From positions 1-7,280 of the forward strand of contig JAICXR010000163.1 of NCBI GenBank assembly GCA_025980355.1: a stretch of 7,280 bases of DNA, written 5' to 3'. The first letter of the stretch is position 1, and each line of letters starts with the position of its first letter. Both the position numbers and the translations under genes were made by a program. This DNA comes from Chloroflexota bacterium. GTDB lineage: Bacteria > Chloroflexota > UBA4733. This document shows positions 1 through 7,280 of this stretch, piece after piece. The notes beneath the pieces are model-generated. The model had not been told where the DNA came from. It ran no database searches and worked only from the letters and a program-made list of their open reading frames with translations.

Positions 1-47
1 CAGAAGGAGCAGCGATACTGCGACCGCGGGTTTCTCGTACTTGCCAT
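1..47 (-). CDS. clpX: ClpX ATPase, N-terminal fragment (cut by window edge)
   Basis: Only the first 15 codons and two bases of the next are visible. They read M-A-S-T-R-N-P-R-S-Q-Y-R-C-S-F followed by TG, the start of a Cys codon. A C-S-F-C pair close to the N-terminus is the start of the four-cysteine zinc-binding domain of ClpX, the hexameric AAA+ unfoldase that feeds substrates to ClpP. The ATG at 45-47 has a strong ribosome binding site (AGGGAGGT, minus strand, 52-59) four bases upstream, lying inside the end of clpP. Only two bases separate it from the clpP stop, so the two are surely cotranscribed. The identification rests on the short motif together with the tig-clpP-clpX gene order, which is widely conserved; the rest of the gene lies outside the window. 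Confidence 0.87.
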   Translation of the reverse strand, partial: MASTRNPRSQYRCSF

Positions 48-49
48 GA

Positions 50-682
50 CTACCTCCCTGGAAGAGCGGGCATCGCGACAGGACTCGTCAATACCTCATC
101 AACAAGACCGTAGTCTTTCGCTTGCGGCGCGTCCAACCAGTAATCACGATCGGAATCGCGGGCAATCCGCTCCATTGGTTGGCCCGTATGCTTAGCGAGG
201 ATGCCGCGGACGAGCATCTGCAAGCGGATGATCTCACGCGCCATGATTTCCATGTCGGTGGCCGGCCCTTCCACGCCTCCCGCCGCCTGGTGCATATGGA
301 TCGTGGCGTTCGGGAGGCTGAACCGTTTGCCGGGCGCGCCGCCCGCGAGCAGCACCGTGCCCATCGACGCGGTCACCCCCAAGGCGTACGTGCAGACGTC
401 CGGCTTCACGTGCTGCATAGTGTCGTAGATCGCGAGGCCAGCATGGATGGACCCACCCGGCGACATGATGTACATGTGGATGTCCCGGTCTTGATCTTCG
501 CTGGAGAGATGAATCAACTCCGCCACGATCAGGCTGGCCATGTTCGGCTCAATCGGCGTATGCACCATGATGATGCGCTCTTTGAGCAGGCGGGAAAAGA
601 TATCGTAGGCTCGCTCGCCGCGGTTTGTCTGTTCCACGACCATCGGCACGAGCATCTGGGGGTCCGGCGGCGTCCAGTTCAT
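50..682 (-). CDS. clpP: ATP-dependent Clp protease proteolytic subunit ClpP
   Basis: Serine peptidase of family S14, 210 residues, close to the usual 190-210. It forms the two-ring, 14-subunit chamber that degrades proteins unfolded by ClpX (or ClpA/ClpC) in the cytoplasm. The N-terminal family signature L-V-P-M-V-V-E-Q-T-N-R-G-E-R-A-Y-D-I-F is at residues 11-29. The catalytic triad can be placed as Ser106 (in T-A-S-M-G), His131 (in M-H-Q) and Asp180 (in R-D-Y-W); the spacings of 25 and 49 match the E. coli enzyme. Two usually conserved spots differ: I-N-S-P-G-G-S reads I-M-S-P-G-G-S (72-78) and G-Q-A-A-S-M-G reads G-V-T-A-S-M-G (102-108). No propeptide is obvious. The ATG overlaps the tig stop as ATGA, indicating translational coupling, and clpX follows after two bases. 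It may be one of several ClpP paralogues in the genome, but the window cannot show that. Confidence 0.96.
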   Translation of the reverse strand: MNWTPPDPQMLVPMVVEQTNRGERAYDIFSRLLKERIIMVHTPIEPNMASLIVAELIHLSSEDQDRDIHMYIMSPGGSIHAGLAIYDTMQHVKPDVCTYALGVTASMGTVLLAGGAPGKRFSLPNATIHMHQAAGGVEGPATDMEIMAREIIRLQMLVRGILAKHTGQPMERIARDSDRDYWLDAPQAKDYGLVDEVLTSPVAMPALPGR

Positions 683-2067
683 TCCGGTATCTCTCTATTC
701 TCGGTACTCTCGGTCTGCGGCCCGCCCGCCGACGCCTCGTCGGGAGCAGTCTCCTCCGCTGGAGTAGCCGCCTCCGGTGGAGGCGCCTCACTCTGCAAAG
801 CTAATTCTACGAGACGATCCAGCGCGAGGCGCTCGCGGGCGCTGCTCCGCACGGCGGTGAGGATGCGCGGATTGGCGGCAATCAGCCCCGGCAACTGGTC
901 GGCCGGAACATTCCCTACCAGGCGGTGCAGCTCTTCCGTGACCTGCTCCTCCGTCGGCTCAATGCCCTCGGCCTTGGCGAGCTCTGCCAGGACCAGATCC
1001 CGTCTGACCGTCTCCTCGGAATCGGGGCGCCAGCGGGAGCGCAACTCTTCCGGCGTCAGGCCGAGCATCCGGAAGTACTGTTCGGGATCGAAGCCCTGGC
1101 GGGCGACGTTGCCGGCGAATGTCTCCAACGAACGATCGATCTGGCGCTCCACCAGAAAGGCCGGGTAGTCCAGCTTGGACCGCTTGAGGAGTTCGCTGAC
1201 GGCAGCGGTCCGCTGACGCTCGGTCTCGGCGTCTTCCGCCGCCTTCTGCAACCGCTGGCGGATGTCGGCTCGCAAGGCCGCGACATCGCTGATCCCCGGC
1301 GTCCGCTGGGCCAGGGCGTCATCGACCGGCGGCAGGATTGGTGCCTTAATCGACTTGACGGCGATCGTGTAGACCGCCTCCTTCCCGGCGAGCTCCGGGC
1401 GAGGGTAATCCTCCGGCAGCGTGACGAGGACCGTCCGCTCCTCGCCGGCGGCGGTGCCGAGGAGCCCTTCATCGACCTCCTTGGGGAGGCCGTTCTCACC
1501 GACCGCCAACTGCTGATCCTTGGCGTCGATCAGTGTCTGGCCGTCGGCGGTGCTGTTGACGTCGGCAATGATCCGGTCGCCGGATTCGATGCCGCGGTCG
1601 GTCACATCTTCCCAGGTCGCGTACTGCCTGCGCAGGTCTTCGATGACGGCGTCGATGCGCTCCTCGGGAATATCCACCGGCTGTGGTTCCACGTGAATCG
1701 TGCGGTAGTCGCCCAATTCCACCGTCGGCGCGACCGGGACGGTGGCCTTGAAGCTAACCGGCTGCTCCGGTTCCATCGTGAGCAGCTCGACCTCGGGATC
1801 GGCGATGGGCTCGACGCCCGTATCCTTCAAGGCATCGCGGTAGGCGTCGGGCAACAGGTGGTCGAGCGTCTCCTGCCGGATGCGCTGTTCACCGACAAAG
1901 CTGCGGAGGATGTGGCGCGGGGCCTTCCCTTTGCGAAAGCCGGGCACGACGTACTGGCCGCCGAGATGCTGGTACGCGCGGTCCGTCGCGCGGTTGACTT
2001 GCTCCGGTTCCACTTCCACCGTGAGCGCGATACGGCTGCCCTCCAGCCGCTCCTGGGTTACCTTCAT
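679..2067 (-). CDS. tig: Trigger factor (ribosome-associated chaperone)
   Basis: Trigger factor, 462 residues, binds the ribosome near the exit tunnel and shields nascent chains. The ribosome-binding signature G-F-R-K-G-K-A-P is at residues 43-50, the same place as in E. coli. The PPIase-like domain spans roughly 155-240 (S-G-D at 162-164, L-P-E-D-Y at 217-221, L-A-G-K-E-A at 226-231). The helical C-terminal chaperone domain follows to about 425, then a low-complexity tail rich in Glu, Pro, Ala and Thr. The G-F-E segment that carries a catalytic aromatic in FKBP-like domains reads L-P-K-E-V-D-E-G (194-201), so isomerase activity may be lost. The frame is open further upstream to 2184, but ATG 2065-2067 is chosen: GAGGAG (2074-2079) lies six bases upstream and the family's N-terminal alignment starts here. 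The upstream extension has no family resemblance and would include the predicted promoter. The end overlaps clpP by four bases. Confidence 0.96.
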   Translation of the reverse strand: MKVTQERLEGSRIALTVEVEPEQVNRATDRAYQHLGGQYVVPGFRKGKAPRHILRSFVGEQRIRQETLDHLLPDAYRDALKDTGVEPIADPEVELLTMEPEQPVSFKATVPVAPTVELGDYRTIHVEPQPVDIPEERIDAVIEDLRRQYATWEDVTDRGIESGDRIIADVNSTADGQTLIDAKDQQLAVGENGLPKEVDEGLLGTAAGEERTVLVTLPEDYPRPELAGKEAVYTIAVKSIKAPILPPVDDALAQRTPGISDVAALRADIRQRLQKAAEDAETERQRTAAVSELLKRSKLDYPAFLVERQIDRSLETFAGNVARQGFDPEQYFRMLGLTPEELRSRWRPDSEETVRRDLVLAELAKAEGIEPTEEQVTEELHRLVGNVPADQLPGLIAANPRILTAVRSSARERLALDRLVELALQSEAPPPEAATPAEETAPDEASAGGPQTESTENREIPE

Positions 2068-2115
2068 TCTTGACTCCTCGGACGGCCATCCTGGCCTCTG
2101 GGGGGCTGGCCTCCC

Positions 2116-2124
2116 AGTATAGCA
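2116..2124 (-). promoter_or_regulatory. Candidate extended -10 promoter for tig-clpP-clpX
   Basis: On the minus strand the sequence TGCTATACT fits an extended -10 element (TGnTATAAT with one mismatch). No convincing -35 hexamer stands 16-18 bases upstream, as is allowed for extended -10 promoters. A start of transcription near 2109 would give a leader of about 40 bases before the tig ATG. The site lies downstream of the intrinsic terminator at 2181-2225, so tig-clpP-clpX would be a separate unit from the tRNA genes. This is a motif match only. Confidence 0.5.
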
Positions 2125-2142
2125 CGGTTGTCCGGCCACTCC

Positions 2143-2175
2143 GGCGCCGGGGCGCCAAAGCGGCGATTCTCGCCG
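2143..2175. repeat. Two adjacent perfect inverted repeats upstream of tig
   Basis: Two short perfect dyads stand between the tRNA-Gly terminator and the tig -10 element. One is GGCGCC-gg-GGCGCC (2143-2156), which falls where a -35 element would be. The other is CGGCGA-ttc-TCGCCG (2161-2175). Neither resembles the CIRCE heat-shock operator (TTAGCACTC-N9-GAGTGCTAA). They could be a repressor site, RNA hairpins reinforcing the terminator, or chance in GC-rich DNA. Confidence 0.4.
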
Positions 2176-2180
2176 GGCAC

Positions 2181-2225
2181 ACAAAACGGCCAGACGCCTC
2201 CATAGTCCGGTGGAGACGCCTGGCC
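2181..2225 (-). terminator. Intrinsic terminator after tRNA-Gly
   Basis: On the minus strand the two 15-base arms (2211-2225 and 2188-2202) can pair along their whole length around an 8-base loop (2203-2210). The stem is followed at once by GTTTTGT (2181-2187). Two of the 15 pairs are G-U wobbles in the minus-strand RNA; in a plus-strand RNA the same positions would be A-C mismatches. The hairpin is therefore shaped for minus-strand transcripts and most likely ends the tRNA-Leu/tRNA-Gly transcript before the tig promoter. Confidence 0.85.
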
Positions 2226-2273
2226 GCCAACCATAGCCCGGGCCGTGCTCGCTGCCAATGGTCGCCCTCTACG

Positions 2274-2345
2274 AGCGGAAGACGGGATTCGAACCCGCGA
2301 CCCTCTCCTTGGCAAGGAGATACTCTACCACTGAGCCACTTCCGC
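2274..2345 (-). tRNA. tRNA-Gly (anticodon GCC)
   Basis: A 72-base cloverleaf. The acceptor arms GCGGAAG and CTTCCGC pair perfectly and the discriminator base is U. The D arm is GCTC/GAGT around AGTGGTA. The anticodon stem TCTCC/GGAGA encloses loop TTGCCAA with anticodon GCC, reading GGC and GGU. The T loop is TTCGAAT, flanked by GCGGG and CCCGT (one G-U pair). CCA is not encoded: the base after the discriminator begins CGT. It is followed about 50 bases later by the terminator hairpin and preceded by tRNA-Leu at 67 bases, in the same direction. Confidence 0.97.
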
Positions 2346-2353
2346 CGGCTGCC

Positions 2354-2393
2354 GCCCGACACCCCGTATCGGGCCTGACGCTATGCAATTGTA
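2354..2393 (-). other. Inter-tRNA spacer with hairpin and possible -10 element
   Basis: Between the two tRNA genes the minus strand can form an 8-bp stem, GCCCGATA and TGTCGGGC around loop CGGGG (2354-2374, one G-U pair), ending nine bases before the 5' end of tRNA-Gly. Just upstream is TACAAT (2388-2393), a five-of-six match to a -10 hexamer but without a recognisable -35. The hairpin has no T tract, so it is not a terminator. It could mark an RNA processing site in a two-tRNA transcript. Evidence is weak for both. Confidence 0.3.
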
Positions 2394-2412
2394 TGCTACT
2401 GCTCGGTGCCCG

Positions 2413-2494
2413 TGGGCGATGAGAGACTCGAACTCTCACGGGTTGCCCCAATGGATCCTAAGTCCACCCTGTCTGCCAATTTCAGCAATCGCCC
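2413..2494 (-). tRNA. tRNA-Leu (anticodon UAG)
   Basis: An 82-base class II tRNA with a long variable arm. The acceptor arms GGGCGAT and ATCGCCC pair perfectly with discriminator A, which is the leucine identity base. The anticodon stem GTGGA/TCCAT (one G-U pair) holds loop CTTAGGA with anticodon TAG, reading CUA and probably other CUN codons. The T loop region is GAGAG-TTCGAGT-CTCTC. CCA is not encoded. It lies upstream of tRNA-Gly and probably shares its transcript. Confidence 0.97.
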
Positions 2495-2551
2495 GTTCGT
2501 TGCCGCTCGCTCCCACGGTGGTTCAGGATACATCAGTTCGTCGCACCAAAA

Positions 2552-2580
2552 AGCCTACCATGGCTCCATGGTGATGACAA
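2552..2580 (-). promoter_or_regulatory. Candidate tRNA promoter with palindromic spacer (or weak terminator of the dehydrogenase operon)
   Basis: On the minus strand TTGTCA (2575-2580, five of six to the -35 consensus) stands 17 bases from TAGGCT (2552-2557, weak -10), giving a start about 50 bases before tRNA-Leu. The spacer is almost filled by a perfect palindrome, ACCATGG-ct-CCATGGT (2557-2572). The same palindrome, read as RNA and followed four bases later by TTTTT (2547-2551), could be a weak intrinsic terminator about 35 bases after the GMC gene stop. The sequence does not decide between the two; both could be true. Confidence 0.4.
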
Positions 2581-2607
2581 GAGTCGGGCGGGGGCGACTC
2601 CGCCAGG

Positions 2608-4367
<1,760 letters not shown>

Positions 4368-4371
<4 letters not shown>

Positions 4372-5213
4372 TGCGTCCCTTCCTGCCCCGGTGTCGGCGT
4401 CTTGCCGCCCGCCTCCACGCCCAGCGGTGCGAAGCGCCCGGACAGGGCGCCCGGTGGGGGTGCCCAGGCGTAGCGCTGCTCGCCCTGCTCCCAGGGTTCC
4501 GGATCGCCGCGCTCCAGGCGCATGTAGCCGCGCGGGTACGCCGGGCCGCCGAAACCGATCTCGTCCCAGGCGTAGGGATGGGCGTAATACCCTTCGATGC
4601 AATCCTGCACGAGCAGCTGCCAGAAATGGATCACGGACATCTGTTTCCAGTATTCCTCCCCGGCCGGCGGATTGCCGTCGTGGAGCGTTTCGAGGACGCG
4701 GTCCTGCTCCAGCACCGTCAAGGCGGCAAATGACCGTTGATAGAGCTTCTGGGCGATGGCCTCAATGCCCTGGATGCCCAGACGGAAGACTTCCTGGTCT
4801 TTCGGCATACCCTCAAAGCGGTAGCCGTCCTGTATGTCCTCCGCCAGGCGTTTGTCGATAGTGTTCAGGATCGGGATGCGCTTCGTCGGGATGCGGTCAT
4901 CCTGGGGCAGGATACGGTCCACGACCGCCTGCATCACGCGGACCTCCGCCTCGGAGAAGAAGCGCAACGGCGGGACGTGGTTGACGCGATCGAGCACGAC
5001 CGTGCGCGTGGCTTCGTCCCAGTAGGCTTGCTGGGCCAGCGTGCGATAACCGGGGTAGTAGCCGGGTTGTTCGCGCGGGGCGAGGGGGTGGCCGGTCGTG
5101 GGCTCAACCGGCAGGCGATCCATGTTCTCCGCCGCGGTGGGGCGGTCACCGCTCTGGTAGAGCGGCGCGAGGTTGGTGCGCGTTGGCCCGAAGGGGTTCC
5201 GCAGCTTGTTCAC
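4368..5213 (-). CDS. Gluconate 2-dehydrogenase subunit 3-like small subunit
   Basis: A 281-residue protein resembling the gluconate 2-dehydrogenase subunit 3 family, small partners of GMC-type membrane dehydrogenases needed for their assembly or export. The family-like region begins at F-F-S-E-A-E (85-90) and includes V-D-R-I-L-P-Q-D-D (98-106), I-D-K-R-L (119-123), and near the end H-P-Y-A-W-D-E-I-G-F-G-G-P (212-224), the usual W-x-x-I-G-x-x-G-P closing motif. The first 84 residues are Pro-rich and polar. Family members usually begin with a twin-arginine signal; here none is visible from the chosen start or from ATG 5121-5123. The chosen start is GTG 5211-5213, which overlaps the upstream stop as GTGA and has GGAG (5223-5226) nine bases upstream. 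The ATG would shorten the protein by 30 residues. The end overlaps the GMC gene by four bases, supporting a two-subunit enzyme. Confidence 0.87.
4377..4384 (-). promoter_or_regulatory. Ribosome binding site deciding the TTG start of the GMC gene
   Basis: AGGAAGGG on the minus strand lies five bases before TTG 4369-4371 and inside the last codons of the preceding gene. The only nearby ATG (4282-4284) has no comparable site. Together with the TTGA stop/start overlap this favours the TTG start and coupled translation. Confidence 0.6.
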
Positions 5214-6208
5214 GACTGGGATCTCCGCAATAGACTGGCCAGCAGGCCCAGGAAGCCGCTGGCGGCGAACAGCAGGGGGGCGAAGATGGGCGGGCCGTAA
5301 ACCCAGTTGTAGACGGGCATGGTGAGGCCGCCGGGACGGCGCAGGACGCCGCGCACGTGGAAGAAGGAGCCGGCGGCGCCGTCCAGCATGGCCAGCAGCG
5401 AGGCGATCGGCAAGAGCGTTCGGGCGACGCGCCGGCTTGCCACCGCACCGAACCCGCCGGCCATTAGGATCGGTCCCAGGGCGATCGGCGTCCATTCGTA
5501 CCAGTAGCGGAAGTTGTTCCTGTAATGCGAGTAGAGCGCCTCCGCGCAACTGAGGAAGGCGGAAATGGCCGTCGCGGCGGCGAGGTGGCGCTGCAGCATA
5601 CCTTCGCGCGCCTGGTGCTCAAACGCCCGGCCGCTCTTCGCCAGCGGGGCAGGCAGGAAGTCCAGCCATCCCGGATGGCGGTCGCGCGTCAGCATGGCGG
5701 GCAGCGGGTTCGTCGGCGCATCCTCGCGCCGCAACAGCGAGGCGATCACGCCGAGGTAACCGCTGAGCGCGAAGAGTAACGGTGCGAAGAGTGGCGGCCC
5801 CATCACGATGTTGAAGATCGGGATCCGCCAGCCGCCCGGCTTGCGCTTGATGCCGCGGATGTGAAAGAAGAAGCCGATCACGCCGTCCAGCATGGTGACG
5901 AGCGACACCAGCGGCATGACCGTGCGGGCCAGTTTGCGGTTGACGGCGCCGCCAATCCCCGCCACTGCCAGCGCGCCGCTCAGGACGAGCGGACTGTACA
6001 TGATGCGCTGGCTGTAGCTGCCGCGATAGTGCTCGGAGGTCACCTCCCAGCCGCTGAAGACGCTGGAAATCGCCGCGATGACGGCGAGGCTGCGCTGAAA
6101 CTTGCCCTCGCGGATGTCCTGGTCGATCAGGGCGCCCTCGCGGGTCAGCCAATCGGGGAGCACCCGGCGCAAGAGCCGCAGGGGATATTCATCGGCGGTC
6201 ACGGCCAT
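5210..6208 (-). CDS. Eight-helix membrane protein built from a tandem duplication, function unknown
   Basis: A 332-residue integral membrane protein that I cannot assign to a named family. Residues 33-161 and 201-329 align without gaps over 129 positions, with about 64 identities by hand count. Each half has four hydrophobic segments; in the first they lie near 40-57, 69-89, 95-115 and 134-157. Shared motifs are R-E-G-x-x-Q-R, H-Y-R (His60 and His228), M-L-D-G-x-x-G-x-F-F-H-x-R-G (His116 and His284), R-x-P-G-G and G-P-P-x-F-A-P-L-L-F-A-x-S-G. A 39-residue polar linker joins the halves. There is no signal peptide. The ATG at 6206-6208 follows a weak AAAGGG-type ribosome site. It is 111 bases after the cytochrome gene, a gap in which I see no terminator or promoter, and overlaps the small-subunit gene by four bases (GTGA). 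Context suggests a membrane anchor or electron-transfer partner for the dehydrogenase. The paired histidines could bind heme, but that is speculation. Confidence 0.88.
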   Translation of the reverse strand: MAVTADEYPLRLLRRVLPDWLTREGALIDQDIREGKFQRSLAVIAAISSVFSGWEVTSEHYRGSYSQRIMYSPLVLSGALAVAGIGGAVNRKLARTVMPLVSLVTMLDGVIGFFFHIRGIKRKPGGWRIPIFNIVMGPPLFAPLLFALSGYLGVIASLLRREDAPTNPLPAMLTRDRHPGWLDFLPAPLAKSGRAFEHQAREGMLQRHLAAATAISAFLSCAEALYSHYRNNFRYWYEWTPIALGPILMAGGFGAVASRRVARTLLPIASLLAMLDGAAGSFFHVRGVLRRPGGLTMPVYNWVYGPPIFAPLLFAASGFLGLLASLLRRSQS

Positions 6209-6319
6209 CGGGGCGCCCTTTCACGGTCGGTGCTGCCCACCGAGCGTTCGGGGACAGCGCAAGCGTGTGGACGCACGAAATGTGCCGGAAGGACGCGCCC
6301 GGACCCGCGACCCGTCGGG

Positions 6320-7280
6320 TTACTTCGGCACATAATTCGTCCGCCGTTGGGTCTGCAGGAAGGCGACGAGATCGTTGAGCTGGTCGGTGGTGAGGATGGC
6401 GCCGAAGGCCGGCATGTTGGTCGACCCCCGGCTGATCTGGATGGTCATCTGCTCCGGCGTCATCTTGTCGCCGATGTCCCCGAGGTTCGGACCGCGGATG
6501 CCGCCCTGGCCGGCGATATTGTGGCAGAACTCGCAGCCCTTCTCATGGAAGAGATCGGCGCCCAGCCGGGCGGGACCGGTCAACGAGCCGACCACCGAAG
6601 CCGGCAGTGGCTGGTCTGCGTAGTCCGGGGACCAGGGGGCGACGTGGCCTTCGATGGTGTAGAAGCCGACCGTGAAGAGCGTCATCAGCACGAACACGAC
6701 CGCCCAGGGCCGGCGGGCCGGGTGGCGTTCGCCCTTGTAGCCGAGGATTGGGATCAGGAAGAGCACGATGACCAGGGCGATCGGCGCGCCGACGATGATT
6801 TTATTCTCGTAGTTCGACGGAGACAGGGCAAGGAGGCCGAAGTACCAGAGGAAGTAGAAGTCCGGTCGCGGCGTTGCCGTGATGATCGTCGGGTCGGGCG
6901 GCAGACTCAGGTCGGGCGGCCCTTTCGTCCAGGCGATCACAATCAGGGCGGTGACCACGGCGGCGCTGAAGACGACATCGCGCCAGAGCGCGTCGGGCCA
7001 GAACGGCACGCCCTCGCGGCGCAACATCGCGTCGTACCAGGCGCGATAGCGGCGCGGATCGACGGGGCGGCCGACCCGGGGCGGCTCGGAAATGCCGTTC
7101 TTGATGACGAGGTAGAGGTGGAAGGAGACCACAACGATAATGATGCCCGGCAGCCAGAGCATGTGCAGGCCGACGATCCGGGCGAAGGACTGGGCGCCGA
7201 AGGTGTCGCCGCCGAGGACGAGGTTCACGAGCCAGGTGCCGATGATGGGCACGCGTCCGGCCTGATTGATTAAAATGGCC
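6320..7280 (-). CDS. Cytochrome b6/subunit IV-type quinol oxidase protein with fused cytochrome c domain (5' end missing)
   Basis: The C-terminal 319 residues of a respiratory bc-type complex subunit, cut by the window edge; the frame stays open to 7280, so the GTG at 7250-7252 is not its start. It begins with A-I-L-I-N-Q-A-G-R-V-P-I-I-G, the loop before helix D of cytochrome b. Helix D carries two heme-ligand histidines 15 residues apart (H-M-L-W-L-P through F-H), the spacing of cytochrome b6 rather than mitochondrial cytochrome b, followed by V-I-K-N-G-I-S-E-P-P as in b6. Next is a subunit IV-like section with three helices and a Qo motif P-D-F-Y (6854-6865) in place of P-E-W-Y. The C-terminal cytochrome c domain has C-E-F-C-H (6521-6535) and a probable axial Met in N-M-P-A-F-G. 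It would oxidise quinol (probably menaquinol) and pass electrons to the fused heme c. A Rieske protein gene is expected just upstream. Confidence 0.93.
   Translation of the reverse strand, partial: AILINQAGRVPIIGTWLVNLVLGGDTFGAQSFARIVGLHMLWLPGIIIVVVSFHLYLVIKNGISEPPRVGRPVDPRRYRAWYDAMLRREGVPFWPDALWRDVVFSAAVVTALIVIAWTKGPPDLSLPPDPTIITATPRPDFYFLWYFGLLALSPSNYENKIIVGAPIALVIVLFLIPILGYKGERHPARRPWAVVFVLMTLFTVGFYTIEGHVAPWSPDYADQPLPASVVGSLTGPARLGADLFHEKGCEFCHNIAGQGGIRGPNLGDIGDKMTPEQMTIQISRGSTNMPAFGAILTTDQLNDLVAFLQTQRRTNYVPK

Noticed and set aside
122..1168. Plus-strand open frame opposite clpP and the end of tig
   Set aside because: It spans the boundary of two well-identified minus-strand genes and has no family resemblance or start signal.
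2068..2184. Upstream extension of trigger factor by 39 residues
   Set aside because: It lacks family similarity and would place the predicted promoter inside the coding region. The ATG at 2065-2067 matches the usual trigger factor N-terminus.
4372..4602. Upstream extension of the GMC reading frame to the ATG at 4600-4602
   Set aside because: The extra 77 residues are Arg/Gly/Ala-rich and lie wholly inside the small-subunit gene; they look like out-of-frame translation, not a signal peptide. TTG 4369-4371 has the ribosome site.
5861..7273. Long plus-strand open frame (470 codons) opposite the membrane protein and cytochrome genes
   Set aside because: Its translation is rich in Asp, Gly, His and Arg and crosses two real genes and their spacer. 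It has no hydrophobic or domain pattern, as expected for an antisense shadow.

Overview
This is a GC-rich window (roughly two thirds G+C by eye) in which every gene I can support lies on the minus strand. It therefore reads biologically from 7280 down to 1. Gene content suggests a bacterium with a cytochrome b6-like quinol oxidase (bc-type) complex carrying a fused C-terminal cytochrome c, and tRNA genes without an encoded CCA. My best guess is a Chloroflexota lineage (Thermomicrobia-like). A deep actinobacterial relative is the main alternative; no marker in the window settles this.

The right half (7280 to 2608) is a respiratory and redox gene set in one direction. It starts with the 3' part of a cytochrome b6/subunit IV-type protein fused to a c-type cytochrome domain (5' end outside the window). 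After a 111-base gap comes an eight-helix membrane protein made of two ungapped, about 50% identical halves. A gluconate 2-dehydrogenase subunit 3-like protein follows, then an FAD-dependent GMC-family dehydrogenase. The last three genes are tied by 4-base start/stop overlaps (GTGA and TTGA), so they are probably translated together. The dehydrogenase has a complete FAD fold, a His/Asn catalytic pair and a C-x5-C-x3-C motif like the [3Fe-4S] motif of related FAD-dependent sugar dehydrogenases. My inference is that it oxidises an alcohol, sugar or similar substrate and passes electrons to the membrane, perhaps through the duplicated membrane protein and the neighbouring bc-type complex. No Tat signal or cytochrome c subunit of the classic three-subunit dehydrogenases is visible.

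The middle (2607 to 2068) holds tRNA-Leu(UAG) and tRNA-Gly(GCC), a candidate promoter with a 16-base palindrome inside its spacer, a strong intrinsic terminator after tRNA-Gly, two more perfect inverted repeats, and an extended -10 promoter in front of tig.

The left end (2067 to 1) is the conserved protein quality-control cluster tig-clpP-clpX: trigger factor, ClpP protease (ATGA overlap with tig) and the first 15 codons of clpX. These act together: trigger factor meets nascent chains at the ribosome, and ClpXP degrades proteins that fail or are tagged.
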